Below are positions 53,692 through 64,000 of a DNA stretch of 64,000 nt, one piece after another (position 1 is the stretch's first letter; the number at the start of each line of letters is the position of its first letter). The notes below the pieces were generated by a model. The model was given only the letters and a program-made list of their open reading frames with translations. It was not told where the DNA came from and searched no databases. The position numbers and the translations under genes are program-made. The stretch comes from Exophiala sp. HKRS030 (Eukaryota > Ascomycota > Eurotiomycetes > Chaetothyriales > Herpotrichiellaceae): contig JAHWDD010000008.1 of the NCBI GenBank assembly GCA_023897205.1, positions 1,550,001 through 1,614,000 of the forward strand. The letters run 5' to 3'.

Positions 53692-54402
53692 TCAACTCTC
53701 CACGGCCTTTGTCACCACTCCGACCAACATCCTGTCACCCACCGTGATGATGTAGTACTCGACCCTCGTGGCACCGACCTCCACCCTGAACACTCTGACT
53801 TTTGAACTCTTGCCGGCCTGTTCCACACGGACGATGATGTCCTTGTACTCGCCTCGCGGGTCGAATTCGGACGTGCTCAACTCTTCGACCGATCCGGAAG
53901 ACGCGGCGCCGTGGGTTTTGCGTTGCAGACACTTTTGGAACTGTTGGGCGGTCGGGAGGGCCGAGTCTGCGTAGTCAAACACCACGGGTTCAAAGGGTGA
54001 GTCGGTGTCTGACGTGTAGGTCGTGTCGGGGAGTGATCGCAGGGATGCAGGCAGAGCGGATTCGGAGGCTGTCGATGTGGAAGGGTCGAACTGAGTACGT
54101 CGTTCCGAGGTCGAAGAAGCCTGTTCGTGCGTTTTACCCTGTGACTGCGATTGAGGAGAGGCGTTGGCCTTTTCCAGAAATGAAGTGTAGCTGGCGTCGT
54201 CGGACATGGTGGGCGAGGTGGTCCGGTAAGGTCTCCGAGTCGTGACGGAAACTGACGGTGAGGCGCGGATTGAATTTGTGCGAGTCAGAAGGGGTCTTCG
54301 GGTTGAGAGGGTTTGGCTGGTGGTGGTGGTGTTTGTGGAATGAAGGCGCGCAGTCAGGTTTGGATGGACAGTGCAGCTTCGTAAATGTAGCACTTTTGGC
54401 AT
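53692..54402 (-). CDS. Hypothetical protein with mitochondrial-type N-terminus
   Basis: A single exon of 236 residues. The first 60 residues are rich in Arg, Ser and Thr with almost no acid (for example STRRPLLTRTNSIRASP), as in a mitochondrial presequence. The middle is disordered, and the C-terminal 50 residues form a compact strand-rich piece (YKDIIVRVEQAGK, RVFRVEVGATRVEYYIITVG). I do not recognise a named domain. An inner start MSDDASYTSFLEKAN at residue 66 is also possible and would remove the presequence. Confidence 0.65.
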   Translation of the reverse strand: MPKVLHLRSCTVHPNLTARLHSTNTTTTSQTLSTRRPLLTRTNSIRASPSVSVTTRRPYRTTSPTMSDDASYTSFLEKANASPQSQSQGKTHEQASSTSERRTQFDPSTSTASESALPASLRSLPDTTYTSDTDSPFEPVVFDYADSALPTAQQFQKCLQRKTHGAASSGSVEELSTSEFDPRGEYKDIIVRVEQAGKSSKVRVFRVEVGATRVEYYIITVGDRMLVGVVTKAVES

Positions 54403-54787
54403 TCGTTTGGTGACCGGTACCGAGTAGATTGTGGTAGGACTCGTGTCGTGATCGACAAAGTACTTGATACTCTGTCACTCCTAAGGTCTTGGAAAAAGAA
54501 AGCTTGGAGAGCGTATTTGTGACGATTTCATTCTGGTGATATATGACGTCGATGGGCTTCAAAGATGCGCACTTCAATCACGCTAATGTCAATTGGGACT
54601 GACGCAGCCTCGCAAGCCCCGAACAGAGAGGGACAGTCAGCCTCACCATCCACTTCGCATCCTTGTCACTCCCCTCCAGCAGTCTCAAGTTGTACGGAAA
54701 AGGAGGACAAGGTTCTGTCTAGCTGACACACTGTACAATTTGTACTTTGCAAGCCAACTCTTTTATCTGTTCATTGTACGGATATCT
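54403..54787. other. Intergenic region
   Basis: A 385-bp gap that holds the promoter of the hypothetical gene and the 3' flank of the arrestin gene. No gene is supported. Confidence 0.4.
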
Positions 54788-56212
54788 TCACGCTGTATAC
54801 ATTGGAGGTGGGGTCTTTGGACCATCGTCCTCGTCGCTCTCATCATACTCTTCCACCCAGGCTTCAAGACCTTCTCGCATCCCACCAGACCTGGTCGCGG
54901 CATACTCTCGCCACGGGATGCCCACCGAATCACATCCCCATACATCATCCTCCTCCACTCCTGCGCTCAACAGTCGCCTCTCGAGGTTGTCTTCAGATCG
55001 TGGCACAACACTGACAGGCACCCATCGAAGGGCAACCCTGTGCTTCTTCCCCGCATATCTGACGCGAAAAATGACCTCGAAGCTGTGCGATTGAGCGATA
55101 TTGTAAGTTGAAAAGTCTGCAACCAATAGCTCTGTGGGAACCGACAGGTCTGCCATGTCGCCAAGGTTGACGGAGAACGCTGACGTATTTGTCCTTGTGT
55201 CTGTTTCCGCCAAAGTGGTAGTAGGTGAAGCGAGGCTGGAGACAGGCATCGTCGCCGATCCTTTTCGCATGAAGATTCGTTTGCTTGATGAGCTGGTGTG
55301 ACATCCTGCTCTCGCTTGAGTAAGCCGGATCAGGGACAGCTTGAAGAAGAGTTCGATAGACTCCAAAGATCGTTCCATCACAGCTGATGCCGGTCCTGAG
55401 CTCTGTACTGCCGATGATGGTTGTATTGAGCAAGAGACAGGGATGTAAAGTGGTGACTTCCCCCCGGAGTCTATCCTCTGAGGTAACAAGACCGAAAAGC
55501 AAAGTTCTGTTTCACACCCAGCGGACACTCCCAGGGCCTTTGCTGGAAGAAGGGTGATCCGACGAAGCGCAGTGTGGATGTGAGCTCCTGTAGAAGCACA
55601 ACGCATTCTGCGACGATGGATGACGTACGGCCAGTCACCTTCGGCCCGAGGGGTCATATCCAGGCTCTGGATGGGTATGTTTCGTGACGCCTGGACCTTC
55701 GTGCTCGTCCCTTTTGCGCCATTGATTTCAGCAGGTCGTTGAACGAGGGTCGCTTCGAGAAAGTAGTGCACACTGCAGAGGAACCTGCCCGTATGCACCA
55801 TGCTCGGTGGCAGAGGGTGAGGTCGCTTGTCCACGACCAGGTCGCCCCTCCATGGGACCGTCGAATTGAACAAGTCCTTTGACCCGGATGGCAAGATTCG
55901 TGGAGCTGCAAATAACGGAACCCGAAATGCAAATGGCCACGCGTACGCCCCCTTGCGCTGGACACATCCTCCTCCGCTGTAGAGATTCTGGTGGCGACTG
56001 AAGAGGTAGCCTTTGGAAAGGTAATCTGCCCGCGATGCCGCCAGGTCGCCATAGTTTTGCTTCAGAAAGACCTTTGTCAGGCCTTTGAAGTCAATTTCCA
56101 GAGACTCAATGATTTGGTCCTCGTGTATCCTGAGTTTGACCACGCCCAGAACCACCGAGCCAGGTGTTATTGGCTTCCTTTCATCGTGAGTAAGGCAGAT
56201 GGAAAGTGCCAT
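54788..56212 (-). CDS. Alpha-arrestin (ubiquitin ligase adaptor type)
   Basis: A single exon of 474 residues from the ATG at 56212; an upstream ATG at 56314 would add 34 residues. The N-terminal arrestin domain is seen as strands around PGSVVLGVVKLRIHEDQIIE, FKGLTKVFLKQ and WPFAFRVPLF, and the second domain contains CETELCFSVLLPQR and SIELFFKLSLIRLTQAR. Alpha-arrestins recruit the Rsp5-type HECT ligase to membrane proteins. The extreme C-terminus ends with KTPPPMYTA, which contains a PPxY motif (PPMY), the ligand of Rsp5 WW domains. A Ser/Thr-rich insertion separates parts of the second domain. The fold match is moderate, the PPxY is clear. Confidence 0.78.
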   Translation of the reverse strand: MALSICLTHDERKPITPGSVVLGVVKLRIHEDQIIESLEIDFKGLTKVFLKQNYGDLAASRADYLSKGYLFSRHQNLYSGGGCVQRKGAYAWPFAFRVPLFAAPRILPSGSKDLFNSTVPWRGDLVVDKRPHPLPPSMVHTGRFLCSVHYFLEATLVQRPAEINGAKGTSTKVQASRNIPIQSLDMTPRAEGDWPYVIHRRRMRCASTGAHIHTALRRITLLPAKALGVSAGCETELCFSVLLPQRIDSGGKSPLYIPVSCSIQPSSAVQSSGPASAVMERSLESIELFFKLSLIRLTQARAGCHTSSSSKRIFMRKGSATMPVSSLASPTTTLAETDTRTNTSAFSVNLGDMADLSVPTELLVADFSTYNIAQSHSFEVIFRVRYAGKKHRVALRWVPVSVVPRSEDNLERRLLSAGVEEDDVWGCDSVGIPWREYAATRSGGMREGLEAWVEEYDESDEDDGPKTPPPMYTA

Positions 56213-57124
56213 GGAGATTCTGGTGACGATGAATGCTTCGAACTTTGCTTTTCGATGCCGGTTATGTGGTCCAAGAAGCCCCGAAGGAGGCGACAAGGCA
56301 GAGCATATATGCATGGAAGCGGCTGGATGAGGAGAACCTCACTTGTTGGTGTGCTGGCTGTTGTAAGAGGTCAATGACCTTGCGGCAGGTGACCAGGGGT
56401 GGTGGAGCGGGTGTTCTTCAGCGGGTGATCAGCTTCTCCGCCCGGTTCAGGCGGGATCTCAAGAGACCCTGGGGTAGTCCCTCCATGGCGAAATCCTACC
56501 TAGGTAGTGGCAGGTACTTCATGTCCGGACAAATCCTCCCCTATCGTGACCTGCTACGGGCAAAACCAAAGGAAACAAAACTTCACTGATGAGGCAAAAT
56601 TCCCTGGTATAATTGCTAACAATTCCATGATTCTTGTGGGCCGTGCGCGTCCAAGGCTGGGAAGTAGCCTCGTCGACTGGTGAGCAGTAGACATGGTAGT
56701 AGTAGTAAGGGTACACAATTACGATCCATACGAGGCCGGGGTGAATACTTCCGCGCCGGAGTACGGCAGAGACGGACAGTCAACAGCTCCCTCTGTTCCG
56801 GTCATACGACTTGACTCTTATCAAATCCTGGATGTGGAAGTCTTCAGGGAGTCACCGAGTCGCTGTCTGCTGGTCCATTCCTGTCTCGCCGGTTGGAAGG
56901 CTGCTTATGCCACTCTGAACGGGCATGCAGTATGCATTGATGCAAATACAACACTCCACATCCGACAGACAACCGGGTCAGACGGGTGGTTTAGGTGGCT
57001 CTGACTGACACTCCAGGCTCTGAGCTCCTGGATTTATCCTTTGCCATCCCCTTCATTCCTTACCGCACGCTTGGTCCCGGCGTTCAAGATCCTGAGCGAG
57101 TCAAGAAGGGATTGTATGCCGTAT
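56213..57124. other. Intergenic region upstream of the arrestin gene
   Basis: About 0.9 kb with the arrestin promoter and the 3' flank of the Zn2Cys6 gene. Open frames here on the plus strand lack recognisable features. A CTACCTAGGTAG palindrome is near 56497-56508. Confidence 0.45.
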
Positions 57125-59739
57125 TCACGAATTGTGCTGACCCTGCAAGCGAATATCGAACGTCAGTCTGTGACAATGGGAAGAAACGCTCAAAGGAAGC
57201 ACGAACGGAGTGTGCAACCCAGCGGAAACATTCATTGCTCTAAACATTCCACATGGTCTAGGGAGCATTGGGAAGTGAGACTTACACATGATCGGCTCCG
57301 AGACTTCATACGGCATGCCCTGGAACATGAGGTTGAATGAGTCTTGACTCGGCACGATCAGATCCATACTGGAGGGAATAGCAGGATCGAAGAAATTGGA
57401 TGGATCTGCCACGGTGTCGGACCCGCCCTCGACCATCGGTGTGAGCATGAGCTCCATCTCCGAACAATCTGTTGATCTCCCTGAAATACGCAGACATCGC
57501 CAGTAAGTACGGCTCTCTTGACTCCGAAAGATTATAGGTAAGGGACCAACCTTGAGACATCATCCTCGTCTTCCTGAGTCTCTGCATCATGTCACTCGCC
57601 AATCTCGCAGCGTTGGAGTTGGGGCTAAGGGCCTCAAAGACCTTCAGGCAAACGTCGGCGTCTTCATCAACAGCCGTCCAATCAATTTCTTTGAACGGTT
57701 CTTTATCCGTGTCCGGATCTGCACACATGGGGGCGACTAGGAGGATCGAACTCGCGCAAAGGAGACAAGAGATCATCTGCCACCAGGGAAACCCATACAC
57801 AAGGCTCTTTTTGTCCTCGAGGTTGTGGAGTAGCTTTGCAGTATGTTGCGCAGACATGACGCAAGTTCGTTTTGACAAAGTGATCCTCCTACCCTCTGTT
57901 TGGTAGAACGCGGAAGAAGTTGGACATGACCCCGGTATCTTGCTGGGGGCCAGGAAAGGTCGATGGATCAGCGCTTGTAAATTGTAGAACTTCATGGCAA
58001 GCATGTTCCGCTGTTGATGGTGTCACTTGATAGTCTTCAACAGCGGGATTAAGGAAGGGGTCACATACCTGTCGCTTATAGACTGTTGACTTTTCAAAGG
58101 TATGCGAGAGATCAAACCGGAGATTCCGTGGTAGGTTCGACCGCCACTGCAACAGCTCGGGGTTCAAGCGGTCGATGGTCGACAAAGTCGAAGCGGCATC
58201 ATCACTTTTCCTAGGGCCATAAAGGTTGTTGAAGACTTTACCGATGATCTCCGAGAATGCTATCATGGCGATAAAGTAATCACCAGCCCAGTACTGACCG
58301 TGGCTATCGCCCTGACTCGTGACGTCCACCAAATCGGTGTCAGATTGCCGCGAGGGTAGCCTTACGTTGAAGTTACCGTCACAGATGGCGGGCGGACGTC
58401 CCAATTGCATTGCCACGAGACGATCGAGGATGAAGATGGAGTACCAAACTCGTCGACGTTGCTCTCGAGGCGCCGCCAAACTGCGACCAAGGTCCGGACA
58501 ACGCTCATCTTCGACGTGGAGGCCGATACTCTGAGCGATACGAACGGCAAGTCCCAATGTTGTCCAACAGCGATCCGTCTGACAAGTAGCCAGAAGATAA
58601 AAACATTGTGCCAGGAGAGCACAAACGAAATCAACAGTGTGCTTAGAGGTGTACTTTTGGGCAATGGCCGTCGCATGCTCGAAATATCGCTGATGTTGGA
58701 GAGACATTTCAGGACCATCAACGTCTTGGTCTTCGGGCTCAGCAATGCCCTCGTAGCAAGCGCCGATAGCGAAAATGGTCACTAACGACATAATCAGCCC
58801 AAAATACTGGCGGAAACCTCTCGAGGCCTGAATACACAAGCAGGGTCGAGAATTGCATTTCGGGTGACACATTCGTGGTAGTGCCGCGCGAGGCATGGGA
58901 TACTGTCTGAGGTATCTACTTACATAACATCGATAACCAGGGCCCGGAAATCCTCCCCAAAGATTCCTGTTGCCAGAATGACTCGTACGTCTCTCTGAAG
59001 TCTGGCTCCGAGATGAAAGGATAAGCATTATGGATGGTCGAGAAATATATGTTGACGAACTTGTCGGCAGTTGTCCTGCGTGGGAAATGATGACCCTGGT
59101 TCTGTGACGAGGCTTGATGTCGTCTGCACTCTTGTTCGTAACTTTCGACTCTTGCATCGGAGGTCTCTGCTGTCACATCCTGTCCCAACTCATGGTGTTG
59201 GCAAAAGGCAGATTCGACTGCATGGAAGAAGTGGATGTCACTGGCTTCACCCAAAAATCGCTGCGAAAGGAGAGAGGGATCATGTTCAGCCCCCAGCTTC
59301 TCTGCGGGTGCCGCTATTTTTGGCGCACCGTTTCCAGACAGTTCTGTCAAAGAGTCCGGGAACTGGATAGATGCAAGACGGACATCGATAATTTTCCGAT
59401 CATCTGGCGAGAGGGCCGGTCGGAGGTCTTTGACGAGATCGTTATACGCGACGATTGCATCTCTCAACATCTGGGTCTCCATTGAAAGTGATTCGAGACC
59501 GACACGGTTTGTGGCGTTGAATTCCTTTCGGCGACCGCCTTCGTTCCAGGTACAGGCGTAACCATAGCCATCGCAACGGCCACAGGTAGGCTGGACTCCG
59601 TCACACTAGGTAGGCAACATGTCAGCTTTCTTCCGGGTTGGTTCCAGAGAGATCGTGCACTCACTTTGGCCTTAAGGCTGCGGCAGCTGTCGCATGCACG
59701 AGTAACACGCCGACGCTTCAACGGTGGTGCATTCGTCAT
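57125..59739 (-). CDS. Zn2Cys6 (fungal binuclear cluster) transcription factor
   Basis: Five exons on the minus strand: 59739-59665, 59605-58924, 58817-58069, 58010-57551 and 57480-57125, giving 773 residues with matching phases. The DNA-binding cluster is at residues 15-41: CDSCRSLKAKCDGVQPTCGR and a last Cys in YGYACTW, with the first intron splitting the cluster. The middle homology region (Fungal_trans domain) follows: FVNIYFSTIHNAYPFI, AVRIAQSIGLHVED and RRRVWYSIFILDRLVAMQLG. The end is acidic and Met/Pro-rich. The last exon may be cut by one more intron near a GTGTAAGT, so the final residues are uncertain. Regulators of this type control catabolic or secondary pathways; the target is unknown. 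Confidence 0.88.
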
Positions 59740-60618
59740 GCTGTCGGATCTCAAGGATGATAACGGATGCTGGATACGACGGGTTGTAAGGATTTTTGAT
59801 ATTTAACAAGTATATAAGAAGTTTGGCTTTGATGCACTGAGAGGCTGATACAAGCCGGGCGTTCCACCTTAGCCGCCTGATCCGGGGAATGTATTTCCTG
59901 GCACGGAGGGAGTATGGGGGTATGAGATGTAAAGTACCGTTCTCCGCACCGGCCACGAGAATAAATGCCGCAGAAGATCAGTGACGTCCGTGTGACTGAG
60001 TTCATCGAGGTATCGCTCAGATGTTGTAGGATATTGCAGTTGAAGGTCAATTCGCTACCGTCGTCAGTGAACTCAGCCACAACGATGCGAACCGATCGAA
60101 ACATGAGGCAACGCTTCCGTTCCTCAAATCAACGGTCTCAGGCACGAAGGCGTTCCCCGTGCCTCCGGGGATTGGAGACCGACCTTCCTCACCGAATGAC
60201 ACCGCTCTTTGTCAGCCGCCATATGCCATGATTCGGCGTGTTGACTGGGTGGGAAAGGAAATCCAAAGGGGCGGCTATGATCAACCAGGGAGCAGCGACC
60301 AGTAGCGCTGTGCGGAGAAGTACAAGACTTGTTCTCTTGATACTCGTGCTGGTGCCCTATCTCTTATCTCGAAGACCCTCACCTGCCTGTTTCGGTTGAG
60401 TCCTTCCTTGGCCCTTCATACTGTTGCACGCACAACAGATGCGCATCTCCGTTGGTGTCGGCATACGACCGGCCAGAGCGTCTTTGAAGCCTCGAAACTG
60501 TATAAAAGGCGAGTGAAAGTCCTGGGGACCACAGATCATCACAAAGGTCTTCTTCTCCCTCTTCGCAGAAACACCGGACGATCCCCTGAATCACCTCAGC
60601 CTTGTTACGAAACTCACC
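59740..60618. promoter_or_regulatory. Divergent promoter region of the Zn2Cys6 and isochorismatase-like genes
   Basis: About 880 bp between outward-facing starts, with no supported gene. A shared regulatory region is possible but unproven; no palindromic CGG-type binding site was identified with confidence. Confidence 0.45.
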
Positions 60619-61672
60619 ATGACAATCCCTGCATTGTTCAAAGGCCCTCGCCTCTGTTGGCTTACCTTACTGTTCAATGCCCTCACCGCTGCCATCCCAG
60701 CTGACCTACATGCGCGACAGGAATATGGCATGGTGGGCGATGGTTTTGACGCTGCTACCACAACTCTGGGCAACTACTACAACTACTGGGTTAAGCTCCC
60801 CAATGGTACATTCGACTTGACACGCAGTGACAGAGCCGCAGTGACTTCTCCAAAAGTGCTGCCCATGGTTGATGCATCTATCAAGATTGAGCCAAATCGC
60901 TCTGCATTGGTCATTATCGACATGCAAAACTTCTTCCTCCATCCGGACTTGTCTCCCAAGGCGACCAAGGGCCGTGGAGCGGTCGATCCCACTGTCAACA
61001 TGATCAAAGGCTTTCGCAAGCACGGCATGAAGGTTCTCTGGGTCAATTGGGGCCTGACGGAGTACGATCTGCTGACTATTCCACCTGCGTTCAAGGCTGG
61101 CTTCAGCAACAACGGTTCGGACTTGGCGAATGAGACCTTCGGCAGCGACATGGGCACCATCCATGAGAATGGGACGACGATCCACGTTGGCCGGAAATTG
61201 ATGCGGGGAGCATGGAATGCTGAGCCCTATGGTGTTTTGGGCGCGATGAAGAACGAAGGGATCGCCGCTGGCACAGATTTGTGGTTCAACAAAAATCGAC
61301 TATCAGGGCTTTGGGGTCCTCAGACCCCCTTGGGATTGTGGTTGCAAGAGAATGAGATGTCGACTCTCTTCTTCGGCGGTGTCAACGCTGACCAATGTGT
61401 CTGGTCAACACTCGTGGATGCGTATTTCAAAGGTGAGCCATTGTAACAACGGCGAGAAAATAGCACTCGACTAACAATTGCTTTCCAAGGGTATGATGTG
61501 ATTTATGTCGACGATATCAGCCAGTCAACCAGTCCTCCCTTCGCACAGGAGATGACCAGATACAATGCGCAAGGTTATGGTAAGTTCGCTTCCTTCTCAG
61601 TCAAGACGAGGACTGACTTTCGATTTAGGGTTTCTGGGGAATTCCACCGATATCCTGAAGGCTCTGGGGTGA
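60619..61672 (+). CDS. Secreted isochorismatase-like (cysteine hydrolase) protein
   Basis: Three exons, 60619-61432, 61490-61579 and 61629-61672, giving 315 residues. The catalytic triad of the cysteine hydrolase family is visible: Asp in VIIDMQNFF, Lys in FNKNRLSG, and Cys in GVNADQCVWST. Before it lies a hydrophobic N-terminus (LCWLTLLFNALTAAIPA) that looks like a signal peptide, with a possible Kex2-like site after HAR, and at least four N-glycosylation sequons (NGTF, NNGS, NETF, NGTT). Secretion is therefore likely. Family members hydrolyse isochorismate, nicotinamide or related amides; the substrate here is unknown. The third exon encodes the last 14 residues. Confidence 0.87.
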
Positions 61673-61771
61673 TTCAGAAGATGTCAAGGAGTGTTTGAAT
61701 ATCGACCAGTTGGCCGACAAGCCTCTGCGAGAATCTTGGCTTGTAGAATTGCAAGAGTGTTAGAGAGCTTC

Positions 61772-62476
61772 TCAGTATGGTAGGTCATAGTCTCCTGGGA
61801 TCCGGTAGTCGAGACATTCCTTCTTGTCAATATCCTCGTCCGTCCAACCAGCTGCTTGTAGAATTCTTCGAATAAGTGGATTCTTCTTCTGTCCATAATC
61901 AACCCCATCGATGCTTGAGTAGGCAAGGTGAACTTTGAGTCGGCCATACTCCGCTCTTAGTGCTTCATGCTGTGGCATTCTGAGGGTATCGCGGAGAGCC
62001 CGGTGACAACGCGCTATCATTCTGCCGTCAGAATCCTGCTGGTTGATTATGTAGACGCTCTGTTCTAGTGCCTCATTGCGGCTATGAGGCTTCATGCTGA
62101 TTCTGCCTTTGATGCCACCATCTCCCCAACATTTGTAGTGTTCTTCAGGGGATGGCTCATGTATGAGAGCTTCCTTCGCTTTGGCAGCGTTCTCGGCATC
62201 AGGTACTTCGATGATAATGTCGATGTTGGGTTTTGCGGCAAGTCCAGGCACTGCCGTACTACCGACGTGTTCGATGGCAGTGTATCTCACCCCTGAAGTA
62301 GATAGATAACCCTCCAGCTTCTGCAATATCTCCTGAAACTTTGACGGCCATGAGGGGTCGTGTTCTACCACTGTGACTGTGGGCAAAGGTGCTGTGCCTG
62401 CAGCCACCGGAGGCAGTTCGCTGCTTTGACCAGGGACGAAAGGGCTGAGATATTGGCTGCCGGTTTCGTGCCGCAT
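61772..62476 (-). CDS. GrpB family protein (second copy)
   Basis: A single exon of 234 residues. The GrpB core is seen as DPSWPSKFQEILQKLEGYL followed by HVGSTAVPGLAAKPNIDIII, with the GS and the Asp of the nucleotidyltransferase fold. A later block reads EALEQSVYIINQQ, and the end is LIRRILQAAGWTDEDIDKKE. It differs strongly from the copy at 23846-24466 and belongs to another subgroup. Its stop is only 100 bp beyond the stop of the isochorismatase-like gene, with which it converges. Confidence 0.9.
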   Translation of the reverse strand: MRHETGSQYLSPFVPGQSSELPPVAAGTAPLPTVTVVEHDPSWPSKFQEILQKLEGYLSTSGVRYTAIEHVGSTAVPGLAAKPNIDIIIEVPDAENAAKAKEALIHEPSPEEHYKCWGDGGIKGRISMKPHSRNEALEQSVYIINQQDSDGRMIARCHRALRDTLRMPQHEALRAEYGRLKVHLAYSSIDGVDYGQKKNPLIRRILQAAGWTDEDIDKKECLDYRIPGDYDLPY

Positions 62477-63259
62477 TCTACGAGAACATACGCGGTTGAG
62501 AGGAGACTTTTCTTGAAAATACCAGATTGGTTTCTTACAATCTCTGAAATGCTCTCAAATTCACAAGGCGGCATGAAAATGATGGATATGTGTTAAATAG
62601 CAATGAGTGATGACGCGTTTGTGGGCAATCGATTTGACCGCTTACTCCCAAGTTTGCCAAGCCATGCCGGAAAGATAATGTGCTCAGTGGTAGAGCAAAA
62701 CTGAGGCGCTTTTGGAGTGAGGCCAGCCTGTACAACCTCACTTGTCCTTTTTTGATCTTACGCTGTCTTGTAAGACCAGGGGGGGATGACTGGAGACCAT
62801 GGTGTCTCAAGAGTTCAGACTTGAACTTGTCGACTTTAAAGATGAGTCGATGAGCACTGTGACACCTTTGTAGAGATTGGGATGGAAAAAGCGTGGAATA
62901 CAAAGATAAATAGCGACGGGCTGGGCTGTTTCAATCCCTGAGACCTGACATATCGGAGCCTTGCCGGAGAAATGATTGTCCGCTCCGAACCACTGCCAAG
63001 TTTTGAGAGGCTTCAATTGAAATCGGTGACCACAGCATCATGTCGTGCCTCTCAACACAAGACCTTGTATCTCAGTCGTCGTCGTTCGTGGTCTCCTTCT
63101 TCTCTAATGCTTAAGTAGCGATTGTTCTTTAGCGTTCACAACCTCTTGCACACCCAGATATGCACTGGCTCCTTTTATCCGTTCTTTCACGAGTGCATCA
63201 GTAGCCACTCTTCTCGCCTACTTCATCGCTCTCTTTCTTTTCATCATCTTCATTCGATC
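62477..63259. promoter_or_regulatory. Divergent promoter region of the GrpB and Dicer-like genes
   Basis: About 780 bp with no supported gene; the end just before 63260 is rich in C and T. Confidence 0.45.
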
Positions 63260-64000
63260 ATGCCTCATGCATCAGAAGAAACATGGTCAGATAGCGAGTC
63301 TGAGGCCGACGACGTCCTCGAGACGCCCTTACGGAGCTATGCCTACCAGATCGAGATGTTCGAACAAAGCCTTCAGGGTAACATTATTGCCGTCGTAGGA
63401 ACTTTTCGACACTTCCATTCTTCTCAATCTAACACATATATAGATGGGCACCGGAACCGGGAAGACTCAAGTGTAAGTTTCCCATTTGGTAGTAGTTATG
63501 AACAACCTTTCTGGCGTTCCGCAGTTCTGCCTTCTTACCAGTGTTTGCATTGCGTTGACCCGATCATCTAACATAGGGCTAAACTGCGGATCGAGGCTGA
63601 ACTTGAACGCCCCACCGGTAAAGTCTGTGCTATATCGTGCCTGCGTTGACAACGTATCTTGAACGCTGATCTCTCTTGCAGCGCGTTTGGTTCACAGCGC
63701 CGAGCGTTGTTTTGGCCTATCAACAACACCTTTTCCTTTCAAAACAGCTCCCTGCATTCAACTTCCGGTTGATTACGGGTATGGACAATGCAGATCACTG
63801 GAAAACAAATGACATATGGAACAAGGTGCTCTTCAAGATAGATGTCGTCGTCTCAACGCCTCAAATACTTCTTGATGCTCTCGATTACGGCTTCGTGTCC
63901 CTCAAAGAGATATCGTTGCTTGTCATTGATGAAGCACACCATTGTGTAGGTGATTCTCCCTTGAAACGAGTCATGGAACGTCATTATCATGGCTCGCTCG
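63260..64000 (+). CDS. DCL2: Dicer-like protein, N-terminal helicase part (runs off the window)
   Basis: Four exons are visible: 63260-63394, 63444-63472, 63577-63622 and 63682 to the window end. They encode the start of the Dicer helicase domain: YAYQIEMFEQSLQGNIIAVM, GTGTGKTQVAKLRIEAEL (motif I), VWFTAPSVVLAYQQ (Ia), STPQILLDAL, and LLVIDEAHHC (motif II). The DEAHHC form is the one usual in fungal Dcl2; Dcl1 normally has DECHH. Dicer cuts double-stranded RNA to small interfering RNAs for gene silencing and defence against viruses. The donor of the third intron is GTCTGT; a stronger GTAAAG donor five bases earlier breaks the frame. RNase III and PAZ parts lie outside the window. Confidence 0.85.

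Noticed and set aside
56693..57340. Short plus-strand frames upstream of the arrestin gene
   Set aside because: No domain, and partly antisense to the last exon of the Zn2Cys6 gene.
1..64000. Secondary metabolite cluster, CRISPR array or prophage
   Set aside because: No polyketide synthase, peptide synthetase or terpene synthase is present; the genes are eukaryotic with introns, and no array of spaced repeats was found.

Overview
This is a 64 kb piece of a filamentous ascomycete (Pezizomycotina) nuclear genome. The evidence is that most genes carry short GT-AG introns of about 45-180 bp, coding and intergenic DNA alternate on both strands without operons, and the gene families are typically fungal: a Zn2Cys6 regulator, a C2H2 regulator, a Bzz1 F-BAR protein, a Dicer-like protein, an alpha-arrestin and branchpoint-binding protein. 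The overall look resembles Eurotiomycetes, perhaps the black yeasts (Chaetothyriales), but that is an impression and not something I can prove from the window.

Layout. 1-10 kb: the end of an amidohydrolase, an atypical class II aldolase, BZZ1, DBP5, free methionine-R-sulfoxide reductase and a dienelactone hydrolase. 10.6-14.6 kb: a signalling-like cluster of an FHA-kinase, an unknown protein with a tryptophan repeat and a kinase-like protein with altered catalytic motifs. 16-26 kb: a conserved hypothetical protein, the splicing factor BBP/SF1, a multi-pass membrane protein, eIF1, an Asterix/PAT10 protein, a GrpB protein and a DJ-1/PfpI protein. 26-31 kb: an Mba1/mL45-like mitochondrial protein and a C2H2 transcription factor. 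31-44 kb: a cystinosin-like vacuolar transporter, a cytochrome b561-type membrane protein with a long repeated tail, and the Sok1/TCP11 protein. 44.4-49.5 kb: a tRNA-Asn with an intron, then a poor region of broken coding fragments, a 46-bp tandem repeat and microsatellites. 49.5-64 kb: an FAD monooxygenase, V-ATPase subunit B, a mitochondrial-looking hypothetical protein, an alpha-arrestin with a PPxY motif, a Zn2Cys6 regulator, a secreted isochorismatase-like hydrolase, a second GrpB protein and the start of a Dicer-like protein that runs off the right edge.

The genes are mostly unrelated housekeeping loci. Functional links are limited: DBP5, BBP and eIF1 act on mRNA (export, splicing, translation), and V-ATPase subunit B and the cystinosin homologue share the vacuole, where the proton gradient drives cystine export. 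The Zn2Cys6 regulator lies upstream of the secreted isochorismatase-like gene on the opposite strand, so the two share an 879-bp promoter region.

The most unusual items are the YW-repeat protein beside two kinase-type genes, the glycine-zipper-like repeats in the b561 protein tail, several micro-exons (12, 17 and 18 bp, and an ATG-only first exon), and a 9-base motif (TACGGAGTA) that is strongly over-represented between genes. Exon boundaries were worked out by hand from splice sites, reading frame and family similarity; none was confirmed by transcripts.
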